Source: Methanobrevibacter thaueri (GTDB lineage: Archaea; Methanobacteriota; Methanobacteria; Methanobacteriales; Methanobacteriaceae). From it: a stretch of DNA of 64,000 nucleotides. The stretch spans positions 62,001 through 126,000 of the forward strand of contig NZ_MZGS01000024.1 in assembly GCF_003111625.1 (NCBI RefSeq), read 5' to 3'. Of this stretch, positions 10,682-20,359 are shown in pieces. The notes below the pieces were generated by a model. The model saw only the letters and a list, made by a program, of their open reading frames with translations, ran no database searches and was not told where the DNA came from. Within the stretch, counting starts at the first letter, position 1. Every line of letters begins with the position of its first letter. Made by a program: the position numbers and the translations under genes.

Positions 10682-11926
10682 ATGCAAGTTGTAGCGGATG
10701 TTGGAGGAATACCTGGTAAAGATTGCAACGGTTTTTGTAAATACTGTTACTTCAGAAAGGTAAAAGAAATTAAAAGTTTTGGCTGTGCACACTGTTTACC
10801 AAACAAGATTGGATGTGAAAGATGCAGCAAGGGAGTTTCCGAAACTCAGGGAGCATTCAAATCCCCATTTGAAGTAATGAACGAAGTACAGACCGCCATT
10901 ATGATGGGAATGCGTCAAGGCAAAGTAAGCGCATACATCAGTGGAGGAGGAGATATAAGCTGTTATCCTCACTTGGAAACATTAACCGCTAACTTAAATC
11001 AATTCTCCATTTCATCCATCCTGGGATACACATCAGGAAAGGGAATAACCGATTCATCCACCGTTACAAGATTGATAAACAATGGCGTTGAAGAGGTGTC
11101 ATTCACTATTTTTGCATCAGACCCTAAGCTTAGAAAGGAATGGGTCAAGGATCCCAATCCTCATGAAGCCTTGAAGTCCTGCCAAATGTTTTGTGAAAGC
11201 ATTGACTTGACAGGCGCTGCCGTAATCATCCCCGGTGTCAATGATGGGGATGTGTTAAGAGAAACATGCAATTCCCTAGAGGAATGGGGTGCAAAAGGAA
11301 TGCTTCTGATGAGATTTGCAAACACATTCAACGAGGGCCTGATTCTTGGCAACGAACCGATTGTGAAGGGAATAGAATCCCAGCCTGTTGAGGACTTTGC
11401 GGAACTTGTAAAGCAAATAAATTCCGAGTACAAGTTCAGAGTCAGCGGAACACCATTGTGTGACCCTGAAACCGGAGGGCCATTTGCAATTGCAAAGGAC
11501 GAGAATGAAGTGTTCCTGCAGTTCATAAAGCCTGTGACAGGTGAGGCAACAATAATCACCTCAAAAATAGCTGAACCGTTCATTTCCAAAATATTCAACA
11601 AGATTGAGGCAGACAGCATCAATGTCGTTGCATGCGAAAAGGAAATAGCATGCCTAATCACCAAAGAGGATTTGGAAAAGCTTGACTTGAGTGAAATCAA
11701 GGATGCCGTGATATTGCCTGGAAGGTCTTTTGTCCATCAACTTGATGCAGAAAGGATTTTAAGTGCAGATGGAGTGGACCGCCTTGTTGGCCGTGGACCT
11801 GATACCTTAAGCGTTGACGGCGAGCTAAGCATTGACATGACCGACGAGAACGTCATAGAAAGAGAGCTTGAACAATTCAATGATCTGGTTGATGCAATCA
11901 ATTTCTTCGGAATGAGATTGCTTTAA
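10682..11926 (+). CDS. mmp10: Methanogenesis marker 10, radical SAM arginine methylase of McrA
   Basis: Mmp10 (414 residues) is the radical SAM, cobalamin-dependent enzyme that C-methylates the active-site arginine of McrA (Arg271 of the mcrA here). The radical SAM cluster motif is Cys15-x3-Cys19-x2-Cys22 (DCNGFCKYCYF), followed by a second cysteine cluster (FGCAHCLPNKIGCERCSKG), both typical of the family. The SAM-binding region includes SGGGDISCYPHLE. The gene diverges from the mcr operon that encodes its substrate. It lacks a ribosome site and has a TATA box about 28 nt upstream, so the mRNA is probably leaderless. Confidence 0.93.
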   Translation: MQVVADVGGIPGKDCNGFCKYCYFRKVKEIKSFGCAHCLPNKIGCERCSKGVSETQGAFKSPFEVMNEVQTAIMMGMRQGKVSAYISGGGDISCYPHLETLTANLNQFSISSILGYTSGKGITDSSTVTRLINNGVEEVSFTIFASDPKLRKEWVKDPNPHEALKSCQMFCESIDLTGAAVIIPGVNDGDVLRETCNSLEEWGAKGMLLMRFANTFNEGLILGNEPIVKGIESQPVEDFAELVKQINSEYKFRVSGTPLCDPETGGPFAIAKDENEVFLQFIKPVTGEATIITSKIAEPFISKIFNKIEADSINVVACEKEIACLITKEDLEKLDLSEIKDAVILPGRSFVHQLDAERILSADGVDRLVGRGPDTLSVDGELSIDMTDENVIERELEQFNDLVDAINFFGMRLL

Positions 11927-11938
11927 AAAAAAAGAAGA

Positions 11939-12862
11939 TTAGTTAGAATCCTCAACAAGAGAACTCTCACTATTAATTTTTACCAATATGTAATCATACA
12001 TTTTTGACTTTTTAATCTCGGCTATTTCTGATAATTTTCTACCGTCGATAACCACATTGGATATTACATCCTTATATGTGTCATAATCCAACTTGACACG
12101 AACCCCATCCAATTGTGAGGTTACTGGGGTTGGAGAGATTACATCCTCGATTTCTCTCACTTGATTTTCAATTGCATTTTTAACAACGATAGCCGGAACC
12201 AACGGCGCATCAAGAGCCATTTCACGTTTCTTATCATTCAATATCTGTTCAATGGTTTCGACCAATTTATCGAGCGCACGTATGTCCGGACCCCTTCTGA
12301 GTCTTCTTGGGATTCTTCCGAGACCTCCGACATATGCGTCTGCACCTGGAAGTTCATTAACATCTATTTCTGGAGCTCCTGTCACAATTACTGGTATGTC
12401 AATGTCATCATAGAGAAATGCCTTTTCTTTTATACAGTTTTCAAAACTACCCAATGCAAAAACGGCAATGTCATGCTCTTCAATCAATGCCTTTTCTTCT
12501 TCAGTGATTCCTGAAGTTCCCTTACCGTCACCACGGGCAAGACCAATCATATTATCCTTTGCACCGAATTCACGCAAGTATTCGGAAATGTCACATGCTG
12601 CGTGAGGCAAGTGGTGTCTTGCAAGGGTTGGTGAAACGATAGCGATTTCAGAACCTGCCATAGGAGCGACTGATAGCTTTGCCAACAATTCTTTTGATTT
12701 TTCTTCAATCTTATCAACGTCTTCTATTGGTATTGCCATGTTCAGTACCAATTCCATCTGTTGAATGCTGTCTTGAAGAATGAATCCTCCCAAATCTTCA
12801 ATTAATTCTCTTATCTCTTCACTTTTGTGAACTCCGCCAGTAAATATTAATGTTTCATACAT
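11939..12862 (-). CDS. mmp7: Methanogenesis marker protein 7
   Basis: This protein, about 307 residues, matches what I recall of methanogenesis marker 7: [20 protein letters not shown] at the start and [20 protein letters not shown] in the middle. Its biochemical function is not established; marker 7 proteins occur across methanogens and are often encoded near mcr, which fits here. The ATG at 12862 is preferred over a TTG three codons upstream. It converges on mmp10 with a 12-nt gap. Confidence 0.85.
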   Translation of the reverse strand: MYETLIFTGGVHKSEEIRELIEDLGGFILQDSIQQMELVLNMAIPIEDVDKIEEKSKELLAKLSVAPMAGSEIAIVSPTLARHHLPHAACDISEYLREFGAKDNMIGLARGDGKGTSGITEEEKALIEEHDIAVFALGSFENCIKEKAFLYDDIDIPVIVTGAPEIDVNELPGADAYVGGLGRIPRRLRRGPDIRALDKLVETIEQILNDKKREMALDAPLVPAIVVKNAIENQVREIEDVISPTPVTSQLDGVRVKLDYDTYKDVISNVVIDGRKLSEIAEIKKSKMYDYILVKINSESSLVEDSN

Positions 12863-12917
12863 TATTAACAACTCTCAGAAATGCAATTGTATAATATTAT
12901 AATCTTTAATTACTATA

Positions 12918-13436
12918 TTATATTAAATTTTCTAAAATGGCATATCTCAGTTCTGCCTTTTTAAAAGGATTTTTGGAAATGTCGTTGTGAGAAGGGATTT
13001 CCACCAGATTGTCCTCTTCTGTAACCTTATCCTTAAGGTAATCCGGATATATCACATGTTTGAAGTTATCCGAAACTATATTGAAGCCAATGTCATTAAC
13101 TATGTCCTTTAAAAATTCGGAATAGACCTTGACATCTATGTCATGGGACGGATGGGAATTCAGGTATTTTCTACAGAGTTCATAATCTCTGAAAAACTCA
13201 ATGATTTCATCATCACTCAATTCACTTCCTGTCAGCTTGGAAACTTCTTTTATGCTTTCAAAAATCTGTGAGGGAGTGTTGATTTTAATGGCAAGCGAAT
13301 CCATTTCCACTTTACTCTCAGAAAGCACTATTGCCAAATCCCCATCTTCCTCGTCTGGAAATTTGTTTACAGTGTAATCTGTAATCCCCGCCAGTCTTAC
13401 AATCTCCTCACACATTGGGGTTGTGATAATTTTCAT
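12918..13436 (-). CDS. Conserved methanogen protein of unknown function
   Basis: This 172-residue soluble, acidic protein (MKIITTPMCEEIVRLAGITD) is not one I can name. It has no membrane segment, signal peptide or obvious metal-binding cluster; Cys9 and Cys93 are isolated. The N-terminal half reads as alternating beta and alpha segments, and the C-terminal half is helical. It lies upstream of mmp7 on the same strand and diverges from comB with a 41-nt gap, so it sits among methanogenesis accessory genes. A role in coenzyme M or reductase maturation would be guesswork. Confidence 0.85.
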   Translation of the reverse strand: MKIITTPMCEEIVRLAGITDYTVNKFPDEEDGDLAIVLSESKVEMDSLAIKINTPSQIFESIKEVSKLTGSELSDDEIIEFFRDYELCRKYLNSHPSHDIDVKVYSEFLKDIVNDIGFNIVSDNFKHVIYPDYLKDKVTEEDNLVEIPSHNDISKNPFKKAELRYAILENLI

Positions 13437-13477
13437 AATACATAATTTAATATTAATTATATTATATACATTACTTT

Positions 13478-14164
13478 ATGAAAATAACATTGAGTTTCGA
13501 GGAAACCATAAGCGGTGACGTTTCAATAATGGTTGATGCATTGAGGGCCAGCACATCCATAACTGTGGCTTTAAATAACTTCAAAAAAGTCATACCATGC
13601 TTCACCCCAGAGGAAGCCTTGGAATTGCAGGAAAGGATTGGAGGAGTTGTTGCCGGTGAACGTAACGGGAAACAAATCGAAGGATTTGACATCGGAAACA
13701 CACCGGTCGGAATCCTGAATTATGAAAGTGACGAGGACACCCTTATACTGACCACCACTAACGGGACAAGAATACTTGAAAGCATGAATTCAAAAGTGCT
13801 TGTCGGATCACTTGTCAATGCCGAGTCAGTGGCCAAAGCATCCTGCAGGTTGGCAAATGATCACATTGACGTTGTGATGGCAGGGGTTAAGGGAAAATTC
13901 GCCATCGAGGATTATCTTGCCGCTGGCGAAATTCTATATCAGATTTGTGAAAGCCTTGATGAATATGAGTTGAGCGAATATGCAAAAACCGCCATCATGG
14001 CAAGCCGTGACTATGATGCCCTAACAGAAGCATTCATGAACTCCAGGACCTCTAAAAGACTCATTGAACTTGGAAATATCAAAGACGTTGAGTTCAGCTG
14101 TCAGAAAAATATCACTGAAAACGTCGCAATATTTAAAAATAATGAATTAAAATTATATATTTAG
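13478..14164 (+). CDS. comB: 2-phosphosulfolactate phosphatase
   Basis: ComB (228 residues) hydrolyses 2-phosphosulfolactate to sulfolactate, the second step of coenzyme M synthesis from phosphoenolpyruvate and sulfite. Family features are MVDALRASTSITVAL near the N-terminus (residues 19-33), the GERNGKQIEGFDIGNTP segment and the TTTNGTRI motif. The start has no clear ribosome site and may be leaderless; a TATA-like stretch lies in the 41-nt divergent gap. It complements comC elsewhere in this window (29605-30633). Confidence 0.95.
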   Translation: MKITLSFEETISGDVSIMVDALRASTSITVALNNFKKVIPCFTPEEALELQERIGGVVAGERNGKQIEGFDIGNTPVGILNYESDEDTLILTTTNGTRILESMNSKVLVGSLVNAESVAKASCRLANDHIDVVMAGVKGKFAIEDYLAAGEILYQICESLDEYELSEYAKTAIMASRDYDALTEAFMNSRTSKRLIELGNIKDVEFSCQKNITENVAIFKNNELKLYI

Positions 14165-14216
14165 ATTAAAAAATATTTTAGATAATATCAATTTACAATA
14201 AAGAAGTGTTTTTCTA

Positions 14217-15389
14217 ATGAAAAGAGAATGTTTAACTATAATCGGTACTGCTCATGTATCCGAGGAAAGCGTAAATGAAGTAAAAGATGCAATTTATGAG
14301 CAACACCCGGAAGTAGTGGCTATCGAACTTGACCGAGGAAGATATGTCAGGTTGAAGCAACAGATGATGGGCATCGAACAGGATGACACAATATCCGTAT
14401 CCAAAATAATCAAAGAAAATAAGGTCGGATTATTCCTAACCACCACATTGCTCAGCTATTTCCAATCAAAAATTGGAGCTGACCTTGATGTTGCACCAGG
14501 CTCAGAGATGGTCGGTGCCATTGAGGCAAGTGAGGATTTGGGCATTCCAATCGCATTGATTGACCGTGACATAAATATCACATTACAAAGGGCCTTGAAT
14601 AAGATGGGCTTCATTGAAAAATCAAAATTTTTAGTCAGTCTAATCGCTTCCGTCTTTGGTTTTGGTGAAGACGAAGAAGACATTGACGTTGAAGAGTTGA
14701 AAAACCCTGAAAACCTTGATGAATTAATGGAAATGTTTAAGGATGAAGCTCCAAGCGTTCATGAGGTATTGGTTCATGAAAGGGACGCATATCTTGCGGG
14801 CAGAATAAACGGATTGCCCCAGGACCATGTCATTGCAGTAGTTGGTGCAGGACACAAGCCTGGAATCGAAAGATATCTGGACAATCCCGAAACATTGCCT
14901 GACCTTAGGGAACTGGAAGTAATCAACGAGAAAAAAGGAATTCCATGGGCCAAAATACTTTTGGCAATGATTCCGATACTCTTTGTTGTGATATTTTTTC
15001 TGGCTTACTTTAGCGGGATAAACATCACCTGGAACGTATATGAATTCATTGTAATCAGCATGATTATGGGTTTTATCGGATCAATATTGTCCGGTTCAAA
15101 ATTAATATCCGCAATTGTCGGCGGATTGGTTGCGCCTTTGACAATCATCCACCCATTGCTTGCCGCAGGATGGTTTTCCGGATTGACTGAAGCCAAATTC
15201 AGGAAAGTCAGGCAAAGCGACATTAAAAATTTAAGTAAAATTGAAAGTTTCCGTGACCTGTGGAACAACAACATATTCAGAATCCTTCTGGTGGTTATCG
15301 GAACCAATTTGGGAGTCAGTATTGCCACACTGGTAATCCTTCCTTCAAAGGTATTCATACCATTGTTTATGAAAATCTTCGGCGGATAG
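14217..15389 (+). CDS. TraB family membrane protein
   Basis: This 390-residue protein belongs to the TraB/PrgY (pheromone shutdown) family. The N-terminal half is a putative hydrolase domain with the family motifs IGTAHVSEESVNEVKDAIYE, VVAIELDRGRY and, near residue 208, VVGAGHKPGIERYL, containing conserved His, Glu and GH residues. The C-terminal half (about 245-390) has five or six hydrophobic helices. The substrate in archaea is unknown. The gene follows comB by 52 nt in the same direction. Confidence 0.88.
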   Translation: MKRECLTIIGTAHVSEESVNEVKDAIYEQHPEVVAIELDRGRYVRLKQQMMGIEQDDTISVSKIIKENKVGLFLTTTLLSYFQSKIGADLDVAPGSEMVGAIEASEDLGIPIALIDRDINITLQRALNKMGFIEKSKFLVSLIASVFGFGEDEEDIDVEELKNPENLDELMEMFKDEAPSVHEVLVHERDAYLAGRINGLPQDHVIAVVGAGHKPGIERYLDNPETLPDLRELEVINEKKGIPWAKILLAMIPILFVVIFFLAYFSGINITWNVYEFIVISMIMGFIGSILSGSKLISAIVGGLVAPLTIIHPLLAAGWFSGLTEAKFRKVRQSDIKNLSKIESFRDLWNNNIFRILLVVIGTNLGVSIATLVILPSKVFIPLFMKIFGG

Positions 15390-15456
15390 TTAATATATTT
15401 ATATACTAACATTGATAATATAATAAATTACTATTAATTTTAATGGAAAAAAAATC

Positions 15457-15669
15457 ATGTATCTTATATTTCGCTGCGACTGTGGACGTGCATTATACGC
15501 AAAGGAAGGTGTGGCCACACGCAAATGCGTATGTGGAAAGACTTTAAAGGTCAAATCAAGGAGAATCTTTCAAAAAGTAGAGACAAGGGAAGATGCCTCA
15601 CTTGCAGTCCAGGAAATGCAGGATAAGATATACAAGAACACTGGTTTTATGAAGGCCAGTGATCTATAA
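15457..15669 (+). CDS. Small zinc-ribbon protein, DUF1922 family
   Basis: This 70-residue protein has a compact zinc-ribbon: Cys8-x-Cys10 and Cys27-x-Cys29 (FRCDCGRALYAKEG and RKCVCGKTLKVKSR). It resembles the structurally studied Methanothermobacter protein of the DUF1922 family; its function is unknown. The C-terminal part is a charged helix. It precedes the CNNM-type transporter gene by about 20 nt. Confidence 0.88.
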   Translation: MYLIFRCDCGRALYAKEGVATRKCVCGKTLKVKSRRIFQKVETREDASLAVQEMQDKIYKNTGFMKASDL

Positions 15670-15690
15670 AGTTTTAATGGTTTGTTAAAA

Positions 15691-17013
15691 ATGATTGGGA
15701 CGACATTGAAAATAATTATAATTTTAGTTTTAATTATATTTACAGGATATTTATCAATGGCAGAGCTTGCCGTTGTATCTATCAGAAGAGCAAAAATGCA
15801 GAAATATCTAGAAGATGGAAATAAAAATGCACAAATAGTCTTCGATTTATTGGAAGACCCTAACGAATTTTTATCAACAGTTCAAATTGGCATTTCCCTT
15901 ATCGGTGTTTTAACAGGTGCATTGGGTGGGGTAACATTAGCTAAACCTTTAGCACAATACATCTCATTTATCCCATATGCCGAACCGGTAAGCGTAGCCA
16001 TAGTTGTTATTGTCACCACTTACCTGACATTGGTTATCGGTGAGATTGTGCCAAAAGTAATCGCTTTGAATGACCCTGAAAGGGTTTCCCTGAAAGTTGC
16101 AAAAAGCATGGTCGTTCTCTCAAAAATCTCAAAGCCTGTGAGTTTCGTACTTGCAAAATCAAGCAGTTTCCTTTTATGGCTGATGAGAGTTGAAAACAGA
16201 AATGACGACATTGTTACCGAAGAGGAAATCAAGTTGATGATTGAGGAAGGAAGGGAAGACGGTACAATCGAACAGGAAGAGGAGGACATCATTAAACGTG
16301 TTTTCAAACTTGATGACCAAAAGGTCGAAAGTATCATGACCCCACGTAATGAAATCATATGGATTGACCTTGAGGATGACCGTGAGCTGAACAAGGTTAA
16401 AATCATTGAAAGTAAAAGGTCCATTTTCCCAATAGCAAGCGGAGAACTGGATGATTTCATAGGAGTTGTACAGGCTAAGGACATCCTATCCGCAATGTTC
16501 AGTGGGGACGAATTTGACGTTCACAAAATTGTCAAGGAACCGTTAGTGGTTTCCGAGCATTTAGAAACATTAGAATTATTAAAAGAATTCAAAGAAAACC
16601 AAGGATACGTTCACATGTGTCTTGTTGTGGATGAGTTCGGTAGTGTTGAAGGTCTAATCACCTTAAACGACTTACTTGAAGGTATCGTTGGAGACATTCC
16701 AGGTATTGATGAGGAGGACGAACCTAAAGCGATCGAAAGAGACGATGGAACATGGCTGATTGATGGAAGATATCCAATTGACAGATTTAAGGAGTTATTT
16801 GACTTTAAGGACAATTTGCCCGATGAGGAAGAGGATGGATACACCACACTTGCAGGATTTATTCTAAGCATAAGCGGTACCATACCTGATGAAGAGGACA
16901 AATACGAATGCGACAGATTTATCTTTGAGATTGTCGATATTGACGGCCATCAAATCGATAAAGTCCTTGTAACTGATTTGGGACCTCAGGAACCAAATGA
17001 AGAGGGAGAATAA
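15691..17013 (+). CDS. CNNM/CorC-type membrane protein with CBS pair
   Basis: This 440-residue protein has the hemolysin C/CNNM layout. A DUF21 membrane domain comes first (about residues 1-185; four hydrophobic segments with the SMAELAVVSIRRAKMQKYLE motif), then two CBS domains (about 205-330, MTPRNEIIWIDLED and HMCLVVDEFGSVEGLITLND), then a CorC/HlyC C-terminal domain (about 345-430). Family members are linked to Mg2+ or other divalent metal handling. The ATG is preferred to a TTG three codons upstream. Its stop overlaps the start of the antiporter gene (TAATG), so the two are coupled. Confidence 0.92.
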   Translation: MIGTTLKIIIILVLIIFTGYLSMAELAVVSIRRAKMQKYLEDGNKNAQIVFDLLEDPNEFLSTVQIGISLIGVLTGALGGVTLAKPLAQYISFIPYAEPVSVAIVVIVTTYLTLVIGEIVPKVIALNDPERVSLKVAKSMVVLSKISKPVSFVLAKSSSFLLWLMRVENRNDDIVTEEEIKLMIEEGREDGTIEQEEEDIIKRVFKLDDQKVESIMTPRNEIIWIDLEDDRELNKVKIIESKRSIFPIASGELDDFIGVVQAKDILSAMFSGDEFDVHKIVKEPLVVSEHLETLELLKEFKENQGYVHMCLVVDEFGSVEGLITLNDLLEGIVGDIPGIDEEDEPKAIERDDGTWLIDGRYPIDRFKELFDFKDNLPDEEEDGYTTLAGFILSISGTIPDEEDKYECDRFIFEIVDIDGHQIDKVLVTDLGPQEPNEEGE

Positions 17014-17957
17014 TGGACGCAGGAATTATTATACAAGTTGTATTATTGCTAGTCGGTTTTCTATTTTTGATTAAGGGATCAGACTTTTTCGTTGATGGTG
17101 CCAGCAGCATTGCTTCACATCTTAAGATACCTACAATCATTGTCGGTTTGACCATTGTGGCATTTGGAACCAGCGCTCCTGAAGCGGCGGTTTCCATTAC
17201 ATCATCCTTAACCGGCAGCAACGCAATGGCAGTGAGTAACGTAATTGGAAGTAACCTTTTCAACATGCTGATGGTTATCGGTATTGCAGCACTGCTAAGT
17301 AATTTATTGATGGAAAAAAGTGTTTTGAAAAAGGATTTACCATTCCTTGTTGCAATAACCCTTTTATTTGCAATATTCATATTCATCGGTTGGGACATAA
17401 CCAATATTGAGGGAATCATTCTTCTGATAATCCTTGCGGGATACATCATTTATCTCATCCGAGGATCAAAAAAATCCAAAAACGCTAATGATGTTGAGGC
17501 AGCCAAGTTTACACTGCCAAAAAGTATCATATTGATTATCATTGGTCTTGCAGGAATCATTATCGGTGGAGATTTGGTAGTTGACAGCGCTTCAGCTATA
17601 GCAATCGCACTCGGAATGAGTGAAACATTGGTAGGTTTGACTATTGTGGCAATCGGTACATCTTTACCTGAACTTGTGACATCAATCACCGCTTTAAGGA
17701 AAGGAGAAAACCAGCTGGTTATAGGTAATGTTATCGGGTCAAACATCTTCAATATTCTATTCGTACTTGGTGCAAGTAGTGCGATAAGCAGAATCCCTCT
17801 TGACTCAAGCATGCTAATAGATGTTCTATTCATGATGGGCGTAACCATATTATGTTTCATATTCGGTAAGACCCAAGACAAATATGATAAAAAAGAAGGA
17901 GTCATATTAATAGCATTATTTATTGCGTATATGGCGTTTGCAATATTAAGAAATTAG
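17013..17957 (+). CDS. Calcium/sodium antiporter, CaCA family
   Basis: This 314-residue membrane protein has two inverted repeats, each with the alpha motif of K+-dependent or -independent Na+/Ca2+ exchangers: VGLTIVAFGTSAPEAAVSIT (about 47-66) and VGLTIVAIGTSLPELVTSIT (about 207-226), each followed by a GNVIGSN-type motif. Ten hydrophobic helices are expected. It is translationally coupled to the CNNM-type gene upstream, so both probably serve divalent cation balance. Its 3' end overlaps the convergent Ncs6-like gene by 12 nt. Confidence 0.93.
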   Translation: MDAGIIIQVVLLLVGFLFLIKGSDFFVDGASSIASHLKIPTIIVGLTIVAFGTSAPEAAVSITSSLTGSNAMAVSNVIGSNLFNMLMVIGIAALLSNLLMEKSVLKKDLPFLVAITLLFAIFIFIGWDITNIEGIILLIILAGYIIYLIRGSKKSKNANDVEAAKFTLPKSIILIIIGLAGIIIGGDLVVDSASAIAIALGMSETLVGLTIVAIGTSLPELVTSITALRKGENQLVIGNVIGSNIFNILFVLGASSAISRIPLDSSMLIDVLFMMGVTILCFIFGKTQDKYDKKEGVILIALFIAYMAFAILRN

Positions 17958-18791
17958 ATCTTTTAACTCACAGGCCTTACAGACCCTTGATGAAGTCGGC
18001 TCACCACAGACTTCACACTCGTTTAGGCTTGTGGATATATCATTTTCAAAAGTCAATATCTTTTGGAATGATTCCATCACATTATTTTTAACGCCAGGAT
18101 ACTTATCCTCGCTAACATTTAAAAACTCTTTTATTTTGGCTCTCAAAGACAAATGAGAGTACGGGCATTCATCCAAATGAATATCAATGTCGTTTAATAC
18201 AGCCCACATCCCCACCTCTTTTTCTGGTGTGTTCCATAATGGCTTGATTCTTGGAACCAGTTTCGGATGAATCACATCAAGCTCAGGCCCGAATTTTGAG
18301 AATTTGATTGTGTCGCCTCGTGCAAAGCTCATTAGAAATGACTGTATTTCATCATCCAGATTATGTCCAGTAGCTATTCTTGCAGCACCAAGCTCATATG
18401 CTGTTTTATTCAGAATATTTCTTCTAAAAACACCACATGGAATGCATGCACTTTTAAATTCATGATAAATGTCATCAAGTGCAAAGCCCTCTTCATCCTT
18501 AAATGACTTTTGGACTAGCTCAACTCCCAATTCCCTTGCATTGTTGACAGCAGAGTCTATTCCGTGTTGCCTATAACCTTCAATTCCCTCATCAACACTG
18601 ACGGCAATCAAATCAAAATCCAGATATTCCTGATAATTCCTCAAGGCATGCAGTGTTAGGACACTATCCTTACCGCCGGATAAGGCTACAGCAATCAATT
18701 CATTTTCCCGAATAAGCTGATAATCTGAAATCAAATTGTAGATTCTTGTAAAGATGTGCTCATTAAATTCGTCTTTGTTTAATTTCACCAT
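17946..18791 (-). CDS. PP-loop ATPase, Ncs6/TtuA-like tRNA 2-thiolation protein
   Basis: This 281-residue protein belongs to the TIGR00269/Ncs6-TtuA group, which adenylates and thiolates wobble uridines or other tRNA positions. The PP-loop SGGKDS is at about residues 39-44. The cysteine pair CIPCGVFRR (about 115-118) probably holds a cluster or takes part in catalysis. A GHNLDDEIQS motif (about 142-151) follows, and a C-terminal zinc finger is formed by CEVCGEPTSSRVCKACE. The N-terminal zinc finger that many Ncs6/TtuA proteins carry is missing: the protein starts directly at the PP-loop domain. It overlaps the convergent antiporter gene by 12 nt. Confidence 0.88.
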   Translation of the reverse strand: MVKLNKDEFNEHIFTRIYNLISDYQLIRENELIAVALSGGKDSVLTLHALRNYQEYLDFDLIAVSVDEGIEGYRQHGIDSAVNNARELGVELVQKSFKDEEGFALDDIYHEFKSACIPCGVFRRNILNKTAYELGAARIATGHNLDDEIQSFLMSFARGDTIKFSKFGPELDVIHPKLVPRIKPLWNTPEKEVGMWAVLNDIDIHLDECPYSHLSLRAKIKEFLNVSEDKYPGVKNNVMESFQKILTFENDISTSLNECEVCGEPTSSRVCKACELKDLIS

Positions 18792-18843
18792 TACTAAATT
18801 AATTTATAGAAAGATAAATAAATAATTTTACCAGGTGAAAATT

Positions 18844-19149
18844 ATGATAACATGTGATTTTGCAATATTGCCCGTAGGAACTGAAACCACCGAATGCAAG
18901 GATTATGTAACCGCTGCAGTCCAGTCAATTAAGGACTCCGGATTAAGTTATCAGTTAACCGGAATGGGAACACAAATAGAAGCAAATAATCTAGAAGAAC
19001 TATACTCTGCAATAGCTACAGCACAGGAAGCCATCTTTAAATTAGGTATTGGTAGAGTGTATACAGTTATAAAAGTAGACGATAGAAGAGACCTGGAAAA
19101 TAGGACTTTGGATGCCAAAGTCGATACAGTGGAAAAAATGTTAAAATGA
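18844..19149 (+). CDS. Thiamine-binding/MTH1187 family protein (DUF77)
   Basis: This protein, about 101 residues, begins MITCDFAILPVGTETTECKD and belongs to the MTH1187/YqgV family of ferredoxin-like tetramers, some of which bind thiamine or its precursors. The ATG at 18844 is used because AGGTG lies 6 nt upstream; the GTG at 18835 is part of that site. The short protein has no membrane segment. It diverges from the Ncs6-like gene and converges on the DegT-type gene through a shared hairpin. Confidence 0.88.
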   Translation: MITCDFAILPVGTETTECKDYVTAAVQSIKDSGLSYQLTGMGTQIEANNLEELYSAIATAQEAIFKLGIGRVYTVIKVDDRRDLENRTLDAKVDTVEKMLK

Positions 19150-19169
19150 GTTAGAATTCATTCTAACTC
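19148..19169. terminator. Shared hairpin between convergent genes
   Basis: GAGTTAGAA-TTCA-TTCTAACTC is a perfect 9-bp stem. It overlaps the stop codons of both the MTH1187-family gene (plus) and the DegT-type gene (minus). Only short T-runs follow on either side (TTTTG, TTTTAA), so it may mark 3' ends in both directions without being a strong terminator. Confidence 0.55.
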
Positions 19170-20264
19170 TTTTGAAGCGGTTTTTACAGCTTCAATTACT
19201 AAATCTAAATCTTCTTTTGTAAGTGATGGGTGCACTGGAAGTGAAATTACGTTGTCTGCTGCAAGTTCTGCATTCGGACAATCGCCTTCAAAACCAAGAG
19301 CCCTGTAAATCGGTTGATTATATAACGGAATTGGATAATGGATTCCTGTTCCAACACCACAATCATTAATTATATCGACCCAGTCATCACGGTCTCCTTT
19401 TTCAACCCTGATTGTGTATTGGTGATATACATGTTTGGAATCATATGCGCAATAAGGGGTTACGATTCCATCAACATCTTTCAAACCTTCGTTTAAATAT
19501 GCTGCATTGGCGATTCTCTTATCGTTAAATTCATCGATTTTATTCAATTGTGCAAGGCCTATTGCTGCGGAGATATCTGTCATTCTAAAATTGTACCCTA
19601 TTGCATTATGGTGATATCTCACACTTGCTCCGTGTGCCCTAAATATTCTTGCCTGTTCAGCCAAATCCTCATCATCGGTTGTGATTATTCCGCCTTCGGA
19701 GGTTGTCATGTTTTTAGTTGGATAAAAACTAAAGCAAGCCATATCCCCCATGCTTCCAACCTTTTTGCCATTGCAGGTTGCCCCATGTGCCTGAGCTGCA
19801 TCTTCAATGACAATCAAGCCGTACTTTTCAGCTATCTCATTGATCTTATCCATATTTGAGGATTGACCATATAACTGTACAGGCAGTATTGCCTTGGTAT
19901 TTTCGGTGATTAAATCTTCAATTGCATCTGGATTTAAAGTGTAAGTTTTCAAATCAATGTCTGCAAATACTGGTTCCGCTCCGGTATATACAATTGAGTT
20001 TCCACTTGCAATGAATGTGAACGGTGTGGTAATAACTTCATCCCCTTCACCAATGCCACATGCAAGCAATGCAGTGTGTAAAGCGGCTGTTCCGGAATTT
20101 ACAGCGATTCCATATTCAGCTCCAACCCATTCGGCAAATTTCTCTTCGAACTCTGCAACTTTTGGGCCTTGAGCAATCATTCCTGATTTTAAAACTTCAA
20201 CTACGTTTTCTATTTCTTCTTCTCCAATTATAGGTTTTGCAATAGGTACTTTAATATCTGACAA
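19158..20264 (-). CDS. DegT/DnrJ/EryC1/StrS family sugar aminotransferase
   Basis: This PLP-dependent enzyme of about 368 residues belongs to the group that aminates keto-sugar nucleotides (perosamine and related amino sugars). Family motifs are [20 protein letters not shown] (substrate and PLP phosphate region), [11 protein letters not shown], and the Schiff-base lysine in [14 protein letters not shown]. The TTG at 20264 (protein [16 protein letters not shown]) is preferred because GGTGA lies 5 nt upstream; a TTG 4 codons further up is the alternative. The product likely goes into surface glycans. It converges on the MTH1187-family gene. Confidence 0.9.
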   Translation of the reverse strand: MSDIKVPIAKPIIGEEEIENVVEVLKSGMIAQGPKVAEFEEKFAEWVGAEYGIAVNSGTAALHTALLACGIGEGDEVITTPFTFIASGNSIVYTGAEPVFADIDLKTYTLNPDAIEDLITENTKAILPVQLYGQSSNMDKINEIAEKYGLIVIEDAAQAHGATCNGKKVGSMGDMACFSFYPTKNMTTSEGGIITTDDEDLAEQARIFRAHGASVRYHHNAIGYNFRMTDISAAIGLAQLNKIDEFNDKRIANAAYLNEGLKDVDGIVTPYCAYDSKHVYHQYTIRVEKGDRDDWVDIINDCGVGTGIHYPIPLYNQPIYRALGFEGDCPNAELAADNVISLPVHPSLTKEDLDLVIEAVKTASKELE

Positions 20265-20359
20265 GATTATCACCAAGTAGAATTTCTATCATAATAATGT
20301 TTAAATCTAATAATATTTAAAACATTACATATTAAAAAATGAATTAAAAGTGAGAATTA

